Assembly: GCA_023897205.1 (NCBI GenBank)
Contig: JAHWDD010000001.1
Span: forward strand, 496,001-560,000
Length of the DNA: 64,000 nt
Reading direction: 5' to 3'
Origin: Exophiala sp. HKRS030
Taxonomy: Eukaryota > Ascomycota > Eurotiomycetes > Chaetothyriales > Herpotrichiellaceae
Made by a program: the position numbers and the translations under genes
Shown: in pieces, positions 10,089 to 21,717 of the stretch
How the letters are laid out: each line of letters begins with the position of its first letter
Numbering within the stretch: position 1 is the first letter of the stretch
The notes under the pieces: model-generated
Databases searched by the model: none
The model's input: the letters and a program-made list of their open reading frames with translations, nothing else
What the model was told of the DNA's origin: nothing

Positions 10089-11773
10089 ATGACGAGGAGA
10101 CTAGTAAGTTCTCCTTTAACTTGTGCGCAGTTTCGATTGTCTAACGTCCAACACAGTTCCGTACCGGCATCCAGTTGGGCGTCATAGCCACTCTCGTTCT
10201 CCTCACCATCATATTTCTCGACAACCGATACCGAGTCCTCCCTACATCAATCCACAATCATCTGCCTGCGCATCATCCGGGCTTTGTAGTAACAGACATC
10301 ACAGTTGTCACATGCTCTTCGTTGAACCCTTTTTCCAGCTGTACAAAAGACGGCGCATACTGGCACCGCATCAACAAGGACCTATACCTCAATAAAGGCT
10401 ACATATCGAAAGCCTACCTCCTCGTCGAACGGAAACGCGAAACCGATCTCAAACCACATGAAGAAGTCGTCCATGATATCAAGGTAGGACGCCTTCAACC
10501 ATCTAGTATTGGCACGACCTCTAAAGACGAACGCTGGGAATCTCGCCCGGCAGGAATATGGATCAAAAAATCTGCCAAACGTAATGATGAACACAAGATC
10601 GTTACCGGAGTGGACGTGCTCTTCGGTGCTGATGCCGCAGACCCGCGATCCAACTGGAATGTCCAAGATATATCTCTCTTTATCGATGGCGGCAGCAACG
10701 CCGCCGAACCACGCCTGACTGTACGCAAGGGCCCGGCTATTAAAGTTGAAAAGCCTATACCACGAATTCGCAAGGACGGCAAGTTCAAAATCATGCAAGC
10801 CGCAGACCTTCATCTTGCGACAGGACTAGGAGAATGCAGGCATGCTCTTCCCGAGAGGTCGAAATGTGAAGCCGATCCTCGGACATTTGAATTTCTTGAA
10901 CGTCTGATTGACGAAGAGAGTCCGGATTTTGTCGTTCTGTCTGGCGACCAAGTCAATGGTGACACCGCGCCCGACTCTCAGACAGCTATATACAAATATT
11001 CCGAGCTCTTTGCACGGCATCGTATTCCTTACGCCGGCATATTCGGCAATCATGACGACGAAGGCGACTTGGATCGAGCAGCGAGTATGGCCATCATGGA
11101 CGGATTACCCTATTCGCTGTCCACTGCTGGTCCGGAGGACGTCGATGGTGTCGGCAATTACGTCGTTGAGATCCTTGGGCGAGGCTCGACGTCCCACTCC
11201 GCTTTGACGCTGTACATGCTCGACACGCACGCATATTCGCCAGATGAACACAAATACCATGGATATGACTGGCTCAAGCAGTCTCAAATCGATTGGTTCA
11301 AAACCACAAGCCAGCATCTGAAGCGCAAGCACCGAGAATACACGCACATCCACATGGACCTGGCGTTCATACACATTCCACTTCCGGAGTATAGAAATCC
11401 CGACGGGCTCAAGTGGGTGGGTAATTGGACCGAACCGCCAACTGCACCAGCGTACAACAGTAACTTCAAGGACGCTCTTGTCGAGGAAGGCATTGTCATG
11501 GTGAGCTGTGGACATGATCACGTCAATGACTACTGTCTTCCTGCACTGGACAAAGATAAAAAGAAGCCTGCACTGTGGATGTGCTATGGGGGCGGCGCCG
11601 GCTTTGGTGGTTATGGAGGATACTATGGCTATCATCGCCGTGTGAGATTTTTCGACTTTGACATGAATGAGGCGAGAATCACCACATGGAAAAGACTGGA
11701 GTGGGGAGATACCAAAAGCCGAATCGACGAACAGATCATTGTCGACGGCGGAAAGGTCGTCGTTGATCTGTAG
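10089..11773 (+). CDS. DCR2: Dcr2/SIA1-type metallophosphoesterase, membrane-anchored
   Basis: Exons are 10089-10103 and 10157-11773, giving 543 aa. The tiny first exon encodes MTRRL. The intron GTAAGT...CTAAC...ACAG joins it to FRTGIQLGVI, and the body frame lacks any ATG of its own near the start. Residues 8-27 form one membrane segment after a basic start, so this is likely a type II anchored enzyme. The calcineurin-like metal motifs are all present: ADLHLATG at about 221-228, SGDQVNGD near 268, FGNHDDEG near 302 and CGHDHVND near 440. Yeast Dcr2 acts in Sic1-dependent cell-cycle entry and dephosphorylates Ire1; the substrate here is unknown. A GGGAGFGGYGGYYGYHRR loop precedes the last strands. 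Confidence 0.88.
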
Positions 11774-11979
11774 ATTCGTTTCCGCCCTACGATTTACGAA
11801 CCTGTCGTTCTCGCTTATAAAGATAACGCACGCATTGTGTTCAGTAAAGATTGGCTACTTGGGCATATATTGTACCCTGGGAGGAAGTTAAAGCAGGATG
11901 GGGGCAACACGATCCCACATATAATACGATGTCCATGGCCATTGACGTATAAAATTCTATATCTGTATTGTGAGTATAT

Positions 11980-13213
11980 CTACCACCATTTCTCACAGAG
12001 AACCCTCTTCTCGTCCATGCATTTGGCCTTTTTTAGCAGTTCTACAAATTCATCAGTCATGGTCGGCAGCCCGCAAACATAGACGACAGCGTTGTGCCGC
12101 GTGTCTTCTGGTCCAAGTGCCTGGAAAAGGTCATCGTGGTTTATCCGTCGATACCGATGTGTAATGTTCTCAGCCACCGTCTCTTGTGCATCTGGACCGC
12201 CACTCCCGCTTGTTTCGAAAAACGTATATTGGTAATCGACTTGTTGATGGCTACTCCATTTCCGGGCCACGTCGTTCAACCTCTTTTCGAACAATACTTC
12301 TTCTTTTTTCGCTCGGTCGCCGCCGCCTTGGGAATGTTCTCTTCTCGCCGTATACAAAACCCTCACTGTCTTGACCATTCCGCCCAACTTGCTCCTTGTG
12401 CCCATCTCATCCATGGCCGAGATCATACTCATGATGGGGTTGATGCCAACCCCGCCGGCCACGAAGACTACCCGGTCTATATTTGCGCATTGGTCCCTGT
12501 CGAGCGTGAGTGGAGGGTACGCAAAGTTCCCACCGACCCGGAACGTCACCGTCGAGTCCAAGATTTCTGGGACGGGTCTCCAGAGGTACGCGGCCGGCGG
12601 GTTGGTCGGCGAATCTTGAATCGCCAACTCGATGTGTGGATCAGCTTGATGATGTTGTTGAGACGAGGCGGATTGGGGTGGAGAGGTGATTGTGAAACCG
12701 CCCACCACGTCGACGTTGGGGATGTAGAGGTCGATGTACTGTCCTGGCATGTGTCGGAGCGGCGGCTACTAGATCGCGTCATGTGTGAGCCAGTATCATA
12801 TCAAGTATTCCGAACCGCGTAATTCGCTACATGGAAACTCATGGGCAGCAGCAAGTGAATCGCGCAAAAATGCAATTACGAGTTGAGCTCTTGAGATCTC
12901 GCGATGGGGTCATTTTGGAACCATCTGCGTATGTCTCTTTCATTCTCGGGGCACCTACCCCATCTCTCGGAAGATTCAGTCTGATCAATCGTATCTTGGA
13001 GTTGACCTGCTCAATCTTGCCCAGGCGTGCAGTCCACACGCCTTGCTGCCGAGGGTCTTCCGCGGTGCGGATCATGTGTGGTATTGAGTCTTTGACGGTG
13101 GCCATGCTTCTTGTGAGGAAGGGAAATGAAGCTTGGACAATTCCAAGACTTATGGATGTCTTGAAGAATGTGGAGTGAGTGCAGGCCCGCCGTAGGATGA
13201 TTGGAAAGCTCAT
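11980..13213 (-). CDS. OXNAD1-like NAD-binding oxidoreductase (FNR superfamily), mitochondrial
   Basis: Exons are 12959-13213 and 11980-12765 on the minus strand, giving 346 aa. The 193-bp intron starts GTAGGT and ends CTAGTAG, joining LPRDG to PPLRHMPGQYIDLYIP. The protein is a ferredoxin-reductase-fold flavin enzyme. The FAD-binding part shows GQYIDLYIP followed by GGFTITSPP (about 107-115). The NAD-binding part shows VFVAGGVGINPIMSMI (about 185-200) and ends with YVCGLPTMTDEFVELL and CEKWW, matching the OXNAD1 family. Residues 1-37 are rich in Arg, Ser, Thr and Phe without acidic residues, so a mitochondrial presequence is likely. The electron acceptor is unknown. It is convergent with the Dcr2-like gene (206-bp gap) and divergent from the LSD1 gene. 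Confidence 0.85.
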
Positions 13214-15073
13214 TATTCCATCATTGCTGTATATGCCCTTTGAATTATTCGAAAACGTGGGGGTTTAATCTATGATGGACTCTATTCTGTTCCAAGTTCT
13301 GTGACCTGACGAGGAATGAGGATGGCTCATTGATGGGTCGCAAGAGACAGAGACAAGAGATGTGGTGGTGCTCGACCCCACATGTAAGTCGCGAGTCCAT
13401 TTCGCAGTCTACTCAACTCATTGTACATATTCAACGCACTGGATGCATTCTACAAGTCATGTGTTTCATCCCGACAAGTTCGACTTCATTGTTGTTTGTA
13501 TTACTGTTAGACTACCCTCGTGAATGTTGTCCTGGGTCAATGTGAGTACGGACTCCTCAGTTCATATCTAATTCGCAGAGTCCAGACGCCACATATGATC
13601 CTATCAGTGCCTGCACTCTTCCTCTATCGATCCGAGAAAGTCGCACTTTTATACAGCTTTCCGCAAGGATATACAGGTGTTGCTACACGAGACAATACAA
13701 TATCATAATGGTATACAAATTATTCATGATTTGAGGATCCTTCAACGACGTCCCAGCTACCCTAGAGTAGGTACTCTTGCAACACATCCAGGCAAACCAT
13801 CATTCTTGTCATTCACAAAAGGTCAAATGGTAGTGGGATGGTTATGGAAATATCATTCGATACAGTGTCGAGAAATTTGGAGGACGAGCTGATGGTATTT
13901 CGAGCATGTATCAGGTGGAAGATCTCGCAGATCAAATGGATGTCTATCAGATTTGTAATAGACACATGCGTAGACGACAAGAGCAGATAAAAAATACCAA
14001 TAGAAAAGTCATTTAAGACAAAGAAGTAGATACTACACCTTGAGATAAAACGACTCGAGCATAATATATGAAGTGATCTGCGCCAGGTACGACCACTTTG
14101 CATTTTATTCACAGAGCGCAGCATTTTCATACTGACGGTGATGTGACCAAAAAACCTTTCTTGATCGAAATACCCACCATAGATGTCATCTCTGAGGATA
14201 TTAATCGTGAAGTGAAGGAATTGATCGTGATATTGACCCAATCTGATGTGTACATTTTCAGGAGGCTGGAGGTGCAGAATTTTCACCCGGTCATGATAGG
14301 GAGCACCAACGTGTTGAGAGCATCTCAAAAGGGCCGATATTCTGACATGTTCATCTTCCGTAGGAAGCCATTCTCATTGTTTTGTGGATATTCTTCTTCC
14401 TCGAGGACAATCAAACATATCTGGTTATATCAAGATTCAGCGCAGGGCCACTTGGAACGGGTGGCGATGAGGGGTAGCAGGAGAAGAGGTCGAAGTCTTG
14501 TGAGACCAATCGCATGGAAAAACCCTACTGCGGCTTCATAAGAAGCCATTGTCAGCAGATAGATATAGCAGAATGTTCATCGTGCTTTCCGGGATGATAT
14601 ATCAAAGAATAGGAAGCTCGTCGTTGATGAGTTGCGGTTGGAACAGACGTTGCCGAGAAGGTCATTCTTAGTGGCCCCGACCACCGCACGGCTGGCAAAC
14701 CTCTTCCCACATCACCTCAAGACATCACTTCCTCAGTATAGTGGCCTGATAATGCTTACCCACCCCCCTACACTCCTTTACCGAACGATGCGGAGGGGAT
14801 TGCGATGAGAGAACGTCGTGGTCGTGGATACTCAACATCGGATAAGTCATCGGGAGCGGGCCTTGTGCAGCATATCATACGTACACGGACACACAAGAGG
14901 TACCATATCCAAAAACTATACAACCTGCATGGACACAATCAGTGCTGACAGAAACCAGAATCTATCGAAAACTCCTCTTTAGACCATCTGCCTTGGTCTC
15001 TTGATTCAGACTCCAATCTTTACCATCGGCGATTGCCAATATCAAGCCATTCTTTATCTGAACAGTTGTCTTC
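13214..15073. promoter_or_regulatory. 1.86-kb divergent spacer, OXNAD1-like / LSD1
   Basis: AT-richer than its surroundings. It holds no supported gene. A 171-codon minus-strand frame at 13813-14328 has no ATG at its start and no recognisable fold. The size suggests a long regulatory region or an untranslated transcript for the LSD1 gene. Confidence 0.45.
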
Positions 15074-18000
15074 ATGGCGTCAGCATTAACACTTTCGCAT
15101 CCTACGAATACAATGTCCACCATGACTACCCATGTGAATATGGCGGAAGCACCGAGTCTGGGTCTCTCGAGGTATGGGTGATGATATTTTTCATCCATAT
15201 ACCCAAGTATAAAAGTGACGCTTGGATACTGATTATAAACCCAGTCATGATGAACCTATGCTCGACGATTCGGATGATTCCTACATCAAAATGGAAGAAG
15301 ACGACGGTGATGATGACTCTTCTTTCGCCGGACAAGCCTCTACCCTGAGAAGTCTTCAGCTCGAAAGCGACAACCGTGATTCACCCAATAGTTCCATGAC
15401 TTCAGCTTCAATCGCTCCATCCATGCCTGAACAAAAGGCCAAAATGATAAGCAAAGTGGAAGGAAAATCTGAAGAAGCCACTAACAACGTAAGCCCATAC
15501 ATGTTTTTGAAAGCACCTTCGACCTGCCGGTCCAAATCATCAATCCCTTCCCGACTATCCCCATCCGAATATGCCAGCCAATGCGTTGCGGCGGCCGAAG
15601 CATCGAGGCTCGATCCTTATGCATTGCATGAAGATGAGCATAAATTACTACAAGATAAATTATGCTATTCCCACGTCAGTGTCTATCTCAATATTCGAAA
15701 TGGAATTTTGAGGCTGTGGGCTCGAAACCCGAGTGTGAGCGTCAACCTGGAAGAGGCGATCGGTTGCACAAAGGACGAAAGATGGACTCGTCTTGCCTGT
15801 TTTGCATACGAGTGGCTTCTTCGAAGAGGCTACATTAATTTCGGCTGTGTCAACCCACCTGCGATTACCAAGTCCAGTGGACGTGGTCGCAAGAAGGAGA
15901 TACCACGTGAAACAATCGTTGTTATTGGAGGTGGTATGGCTGGCTTGAGTACTGCTCGTCAGCTCACCAACCTATTCCAACACTACCCTGATCGGGCTCT
16001 TCCCAAGATCATTGTTCTGGAAGGCCGCGACAGAATAGGTGGGCGCATATACTCACATCCGCTAACTAGCATGCGGTCGACCAAGCTCTCACCTGACCAA
16101 AGACCTATCGCTGAGATGGGTGCCCACATCATCGTTGGGTTCGACCGTGGAAACCCTCTTGACGCCATTATTCGTGGCCAACTTGCCCTAGATTATCACC
16201 TCCTTCGAGACCTATCTACCCTGTACGATGTCGATGGCACCCCAGTCAATGGTGTAAATGATGCAATGATAGAAAGATTGTACAATGATGTACTCGACCG
16301 AACTGGGCACTACCGATTGAAACATACGGTCAAGAAGACTGCACAGGGAGAAAAAGACCTGATTGACGCAGGGCGAGATTCTACACACGATGACGGCCTT
16401 ACTATCAAGCAATTCGAGGAGGCCACCGCACTTGGCACGATCGATCAATTACTTCCTAACAAGAAGTCGAGACGCCGAGGTGCAGGCCATCGAGCTGCGA
16501 AGGGCGATAAATCTACAGAAGAGGTAGAGACAAGCACAGAGACAAAGACGCAATTGCCCGCTGCTCAAGCAGCAAAAGAGTTTGGGTTTCTACTTCGGAA
16601 GACAACGCAGCTGCATGAGACACTCGAGTTGGACGAACTTGCGTCTCAACTCAATCAGTCCCTCGGTGCGGTCATGAACGCCGGTGTCAGCCGATACCAA
16701 CAATATCTCGACCTTAAGCCATATGCTCTTAGATTGATCAACTGGCATTTTGCGAATCTCGAATACGCGAATGCTGCGAATGTTGACAAGCTGAGTCTCC
16801 GGGGCTGGGATCAAGATATTGGCAACGAGTTTGAGGGTGAACATGCACAGGTGGTGGGCGGATACCAACAACTGCCTCGTGCACTTTGGCGTCATCCAGA
16901 TCCCCTGGATGTTCGAACCCACAAACCTGTCAAAAGCATCAGATACCCCGCTGCTGGGTCTTCTGGTAAGGCCACGGTGACCTGCGAGGATGGTCAATCC
17001 ATCGAGGCCGACAAAATCGTCTTTTCTGCTCCTCTCGGAGTTCTGAAAGAACAATCGATTCAGTTCGATCCACCGTTGCCACAGTGGAAGCGGGATGCGA
17101 TTCGAAGAATGGGCTTTGGACTCTTGAACAAGGTGGTCCTTGTTTTTGAGAAGCCTTTCTGGGATGTAGAAAGAGACATGTTTGGTTTGCTCCGACCACC
17201 TCGTACCGGTAATGGCAACGACCAGAGTGACTACAAGGAGGGTCGAGGACAATTTTACCTGTTCTGGAATTGCATCGAAACAAGTGGCTTGCCTGTCTTA
17301 ATTGCACTTATGGCTGGTGAATCAGCACATGAAGCCGAAAAAGTCAGCGATGAGGTTCTGGTTGGAGAATGTATCCATCAACTCCGGAACGTTTTTGGTG
17401 CCATGAATGTGCCACCACCAGTCGAATCGATCGTCACACGATGGGGTTCGGACCGATTCGCACGAGGCACATACTCATTTGTTGCGGCCGAGGCAAGACC
17501 AGGTGACTACGATCTCATCGCAGCGCCAATTCAAAATCTGTTTTTCGCTGGTGAAGCAACGATCGCCACCCATCCAGCCACTGTCCACGGCGCATATCTC
17601 TCGGGTCTTCGAGCCGCCAATGAAGTCTTTGAGTCGATGGTAGGACCAATTCCCATCCCACCAACATTGGTCCCTCCGGCTGGGCTCAAGAGAAACAGCA
17701 ACTCTGCTATTGATTTGACTCAGATGGACACCCACATGGCAGTTGGTGGGAAGAGGAAAGGGGATGAACTACTTCCTGCAGGCACCTTCACTCGACCCGT
17801 TAAGGAAAAGGACAACTCGTTGAAGGAAGCATGGGATGCAGCCATGTGGGTTCGCATCTATGATGACCTGGGGCCTCCGCCTGTCAAACCAACAAAAGCC
17901 AACGTCAATGCGTTCCTTCTTTATTCTGGCGAACATTGGGAAGAGGTCAAGAATCGCTTCACCGAGAACCGTAAGGTCGGAAAGAAAGGCAAATCATCAG

Positions 18001-18278
18001 AGCGTGACCAAGTCCGTGTCGAGATGGGCAAGATGTGGGCTGCTCTGTCCGAGGAAGAAAAGAAACCATACACCGATCAGACCAACAAGAATCGGGAGGA
18101 GAATGAAAAGGCTTGGCAAGAATGGGCGGCCAAAGCAGCAGAATGGGATCGACGGACATGGGAAGTCAAAGATGTCTGGATTAAAGAAGGAAACAGTTTC
18201 GAGGAATTCTGTAGGCGGAAGCGTGAAGAAGACGAGATCATGAACGCTGCAGACCAGGCTAAGAGGGCCAAAATCTAG
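15074..18278 (+). CDS. lsd1: LSD1-type histone demethylase (SWIRM + amine oxidase + HMG box)
   Basis: Exons are 15074-15171 and 15245-18278, giving 1043 aa. The body frame opens with no ATG until 15258; an upstream exon starting MASALTLSH joins in frame through a 73-bp intron (GTATGG...ACCCAG). LSD1/KDM1 enzymes use FAD to remove mono- and dimethyl marks from histone H3 in the nucleus. A Ser- and Asp-rich N-terminus is followed by SWIRM at about 140-238. The FAD dinucleotide motif VVIGGGMAGLSTA is at about 258-270. WHFANLEYANA and GFGLLNKVVLVFEKPFWD follow, the latter holding the flavin-interacting Lys, and the FAD C-terminal motif is FFAGEATIATHPATVHGA. An HMG box lies at about 913-990. Where animal LSD1 carries the long tower coiled coil there is a basic and acidic linker (KKSRRRGAGH...) plus a short helical part. 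The domain layout matches fungal HdmA-type proteins. Confidence 0.93.
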
Positions 18279-18986
18279 GCACTAGGATTGGATATTGGAG
18301 GGTCAGCAGTTACCAAGATGGTGGCTTATGTTACTATCAGAGGGGTCAAGGGACTGGTGATTGGATTGTATATGTTATTCCGGAGTAGTTGTGTATGATT
18401 GAATTCATGACCATGATCCTGGTGTTTGAACTTACAGTATGTTGTCTTGTCGAGAGTGGACGAGTACGGAGGAATTGATATACCAATGATGGTTGGGAGC
18501 ATTGGAAGATACCTAATGTGGTGATGGCCATTGGGTGTAATCAAGTACCGCATTGATCGAGGAGGATCATCGAGTGATGAATTCCACATGATAGCCAAAC
18601 ATGTAGGTTTTGCTATCTCCTACGCGAGTACGAGTGATGTTGGATTGGATATTGAAACCACCGATATCGGAGAGTACCATAATCTTGTACTTGTAATACG
18701 GTGATGATGCCGAAACTAAAGACGCGGGGGAACATCAACGGTAGAGTAGGACTTATCCGACGTCAACGTATCGTCGTATTCGTACTCTCAGTACTGACTC
18801 AGAATTGCAAGAAAAGATCTTTCTTTGAGGGACGACGGCACATACATTTCTTGTTCTTTCACTTAAACGTACTTTGTATTCCGTGCCGAGTGTATCATCG
18901 TTCGACGGTCCTCGGTGGGAGATAGGTTTCCGTTGAGGGGCTTGGCTTATACTCCGTCGGATTCTTTTTATTTTTTGTCAACGACG
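18279..18986. other. intergenic: 3' flank of lsd1 and promoter of the PNPOx-like gene
   Basis: A 708-bp spacer between tandem plus-strand genes. No supported gene; a T-rich run precedes the next ATG. Confidence 0.5.
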
Positions 18987-20174
18987 ATGGGTGTATTCTA
19001 CGAAACCCTACCCCCTTCACTGGTAACGTGGCTCCTGGAACAGAAAGTCTATTGGATCGGGTCCGCTCCTCTCAGTGGTTCGGGGCACATCAACGTCTCA
19101 CCGAAAGGAGTGACGGATAGAGGAGGGGGACCGTTTTTCGGTGTCATCAAAGAATCAAAGTCGATCCCCGGGAAGGTCTTGTCGTCCACCTCGACCGACG
19201 CCGACGACAACAACGGCAAAGATGTCGTGATCAAAAAGTTCTGGTACATGGACCTGACGGGCAGCGGGATCGAGACGACAAGTCACCTCCACGAACCCGG
19301 TAACGGAAGGATCACGGTCATGTTTATGGCTTTTGATGGACCGCCCCGAATCTTGAGGATTTACGGAAAAGGTGAGTGTAATTGTGATAAAAACCAAAAA
19401 CACCCTAAGAATGATCAAAACGGTCGTCTTCGTCCGCGTCTGGTCATATGTTGTTCTATTTTTTTTCATTTGTGTACTGGGTAATGTTAGTACAATGTTG
19501 ACAATCATCGTTTCACGATACGATAAAGGCAACGTTTTGGAATACGGTACACCTGAATTCAACCAGGTCATCGAATCCCAAAAGATCAAAATCATCCCCG
19601 GCACGAGATCCATCGTCTTGGTCGATATCGATCAGGTCGGGACGTCTTGTGGGTTCAGTGTCCCAAAGTACGACTTTGTCGAATTCAGACCGACACTGCA
19701 CGACTTTTTTGAAAAGAGGGTGGCGAATGAAAAGGCCGGTAAGAGGGAGGATGGGATCGAAAGGTGAGCTCGAATTCCAATCGACTTTGCATCACTTTGC
19801 ATCACATCACAATACAACTCTATACATTACGTTGTGGACAAGACGAAAGAATGAGAATGAATGGTCGCGCTGACTTGTGGTGGTGGTGGTCAAGGTACTG
19901 GGCATACAAAAACGCTTGGAGTATGGACGGTCTCCCTGGCATGCAACGAGGTTTGCACACCGCGGTGACGGACAAGGTCAAACCGATCAAAAAAATGGTC
20001 GGGCCTTGTGCGGCGCTGGCCAATGGAAAATACAAACCATCGCAGAGGGTGTTTGTGCTGAGACATTTGTTACTCACGGCCGTCCTGAGTGCGGTGAGCA
20101 CGGTCGTCTTGATGTTTTTCCTGTTGAGGCTCGTCGGGGTGGATATCGACATCAATGAGGTTTTGAAGCACTGA
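18987..20174 (+). CDS. pyridoxamine 5'-phosphate oxidase-fold protein with C-terminal membrane anchor
   Basis: Exons are 18987-19371, 19529-19763 and 19895-20174, giving 299 aa. Both introns are GT-AG and keep frame (YGK joined to GNVLEYG, ER joined to YWAYKNAW). The N-terminal two thirds match the flavin-binding split-barrel family: WIGSAPLSGSGHINVSPKG at about 24-42, WYMDLTGSGIET, GRITVMFMAFDGPPRILRIYG and VDIDQVGTSCGFSVPKYDF. These fungal proteins are usually annotated as PNPOx-family; their true substrates are mostly unknown, and vitamin B6 oxidation should not be assumed. Residues of about 258-282 form one hydrophobic helix (LLLTAVLSAVSTVVLMFFLL), then a short acidic end, so the protein is probably tail-anchored. 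This gene starts the accessory stretch after the LSD1 gene. Confidence 0.85.
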
Positions 20175-20348
20175 GCAAATATGCGAGACGAGAGATGGGC
20201 CATGAACGAGAGATGTAAGCTGCAAGTTGCGGAATGTCACCGCTGTGTTTGTTGCAATGTTCTTTCTAATTTTCGGGACATGAAGGCGTCGGCAACCTTC
20301 AAGATATAAAGATATTCGAATGATTATTACGAATCCGTAAAGTATTCT

Positions 20349-21717
20349 TCATGTTGGTTGGGGTCTGTCCCATTTTTTGCCGTCTCGCCAGAATCCTTCC
20401 ACATGGGCTGGTCTACCGGGCTTCCCGCTACGCGGTAGCTCATTCAACCACTCCCATCTACATCTCTCCTTCCACCCGCGCTGGTGCCAGTCGTTCATGT
20501 CTGCGCTCGGATCCGAATTGAGCGTCGGTAGGTATTTCAGCAGTGCACCGTCGTGTGCAATGCAGATGAGAACGTTTGATGATTGCTCAAATTTGAGGAG
20601 TTTGTCGACTGACACCTGGGCCGTTTTGGGGTCAGCATATGATGCCGTGGATTCGGAGACGAGATAGAACGGCGTGCTTCTCCGTTCATCCTGTCCCGCT
20701 TCTTCGAGACCTTGCGGGTGATGATCGGTGAAGAAGGTGCATGGGCACGGTGTGGGAAGGTCGCCATCAAGTACACCAGGTGGTAGTGGGTTTGGCATGG
20801 GAAATGCTTTGCTCGGTCTAATGTCCCCGATAAAGTGACAGATGTCGCCGCCCATCAGGACGAAAGTGCTATCGTCGCCTCCCGTCGTCCGAGCCAGACC
20901 GCACATATGGCCTACACAGTGGCCAGGTGAGTCTTTTCAACGTCAGTAATTCGAGGTTCTCCTCTCGTCGTCGGAGGTTCTTTTCTAAGATGCTTGGTTT
21001 CACACATACCCAACAGATAGAAAGAGCCATCACCGAAGAAGTCATGAGCCCGAAAACCACCAATCCGTAAGCCTGCATCCCCGAAGTCAATCTCATTCAA
21101 ATGACGACCTGCAAAATCCGACGAGTTCAAGAATGAGTCAGGTTTCTCAGGGTGACCTGGAAGGATGACAGGTGAGGCCTTGAAACCCGGTCCAACCACG
21201 ATCTCGGTCGACGACGGGAATAAAGACATGTCGCCAACGTGATCCCAATGGTAATGGGAGAACACGACAGATGCTAAATGTCAAATACCAATGTCAGAAA
21301 TCGACTTGCACCATTCCCAACACGTCCGAAGTTGCAAGCATGGAACCGTCGACACAGGGTATCGACACCTAGGGAAGTAAACCCACATATTGAATCTAGA
21401 CCGATACCGTTGTCCTGGAGAATTGTGGGCGTGTCGGTGTCGACTTTCAGACTCGTAATGACGGTCCCCAGACGTTTCTGAACGGCCGGAGAAAGATTCC
21501 AATAATCCTTGCGCACGCCCAAGTCGAACATGATTTTTCGGTTGGAAGCTTCGTGCTCGATCAGGAATGCGGCGCTCGTGACATTCAACGACTCCTGGCC
21601 TTTCTGAACGGGCCTGATGAACAACTCAGCCTTGATCGTCATGACTGCCGTGGTGTTGATCAGTCGGACGCGGACAGTGTGCTGAGAAGCAGGGAAATCC
21701 ATGGAGAACGCGGCCAT
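20349..21717 (-). CDS. metallo-beta-lactamase-fold hydrolase (lactonase-like)
   Basis: Exons are 21387-21717, 21010-21273 and 20349-20932 on the minus strand, giving 392 aa. The two splices restore core motifs. The first makes LDSISSVVFSHYHWDHVGD, with the zinc-binding HxHxDH at about 117-122. The second makes SFYLLDSPGHCVGHMCGLA, with the third zinc His in SPGHCVGH at about 200-207. LMGGDICHF then gives the bridging Asp. This group includes N-acyl homoserine lactonases and many uncharacterised fungal hydrolases, so the substrate cannot be read from sequence. A fairly long C-terminal region after DHHPQGLEEAG holds VLICIAHDGALLKYLP, another family mark with a metal His. It is divergent from a DHA2-type MFS exporter across 1.28 kb, which suggests joint regulation. 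Confidence 0.87.

Noticed and set aside
13813..14328. 171-codon minus-strand frame in the OXNAD1/LSD1 spacer
   Set aside because: No ATG at its start, AT-rich, no regular helix or motif pattern and no splice partner.
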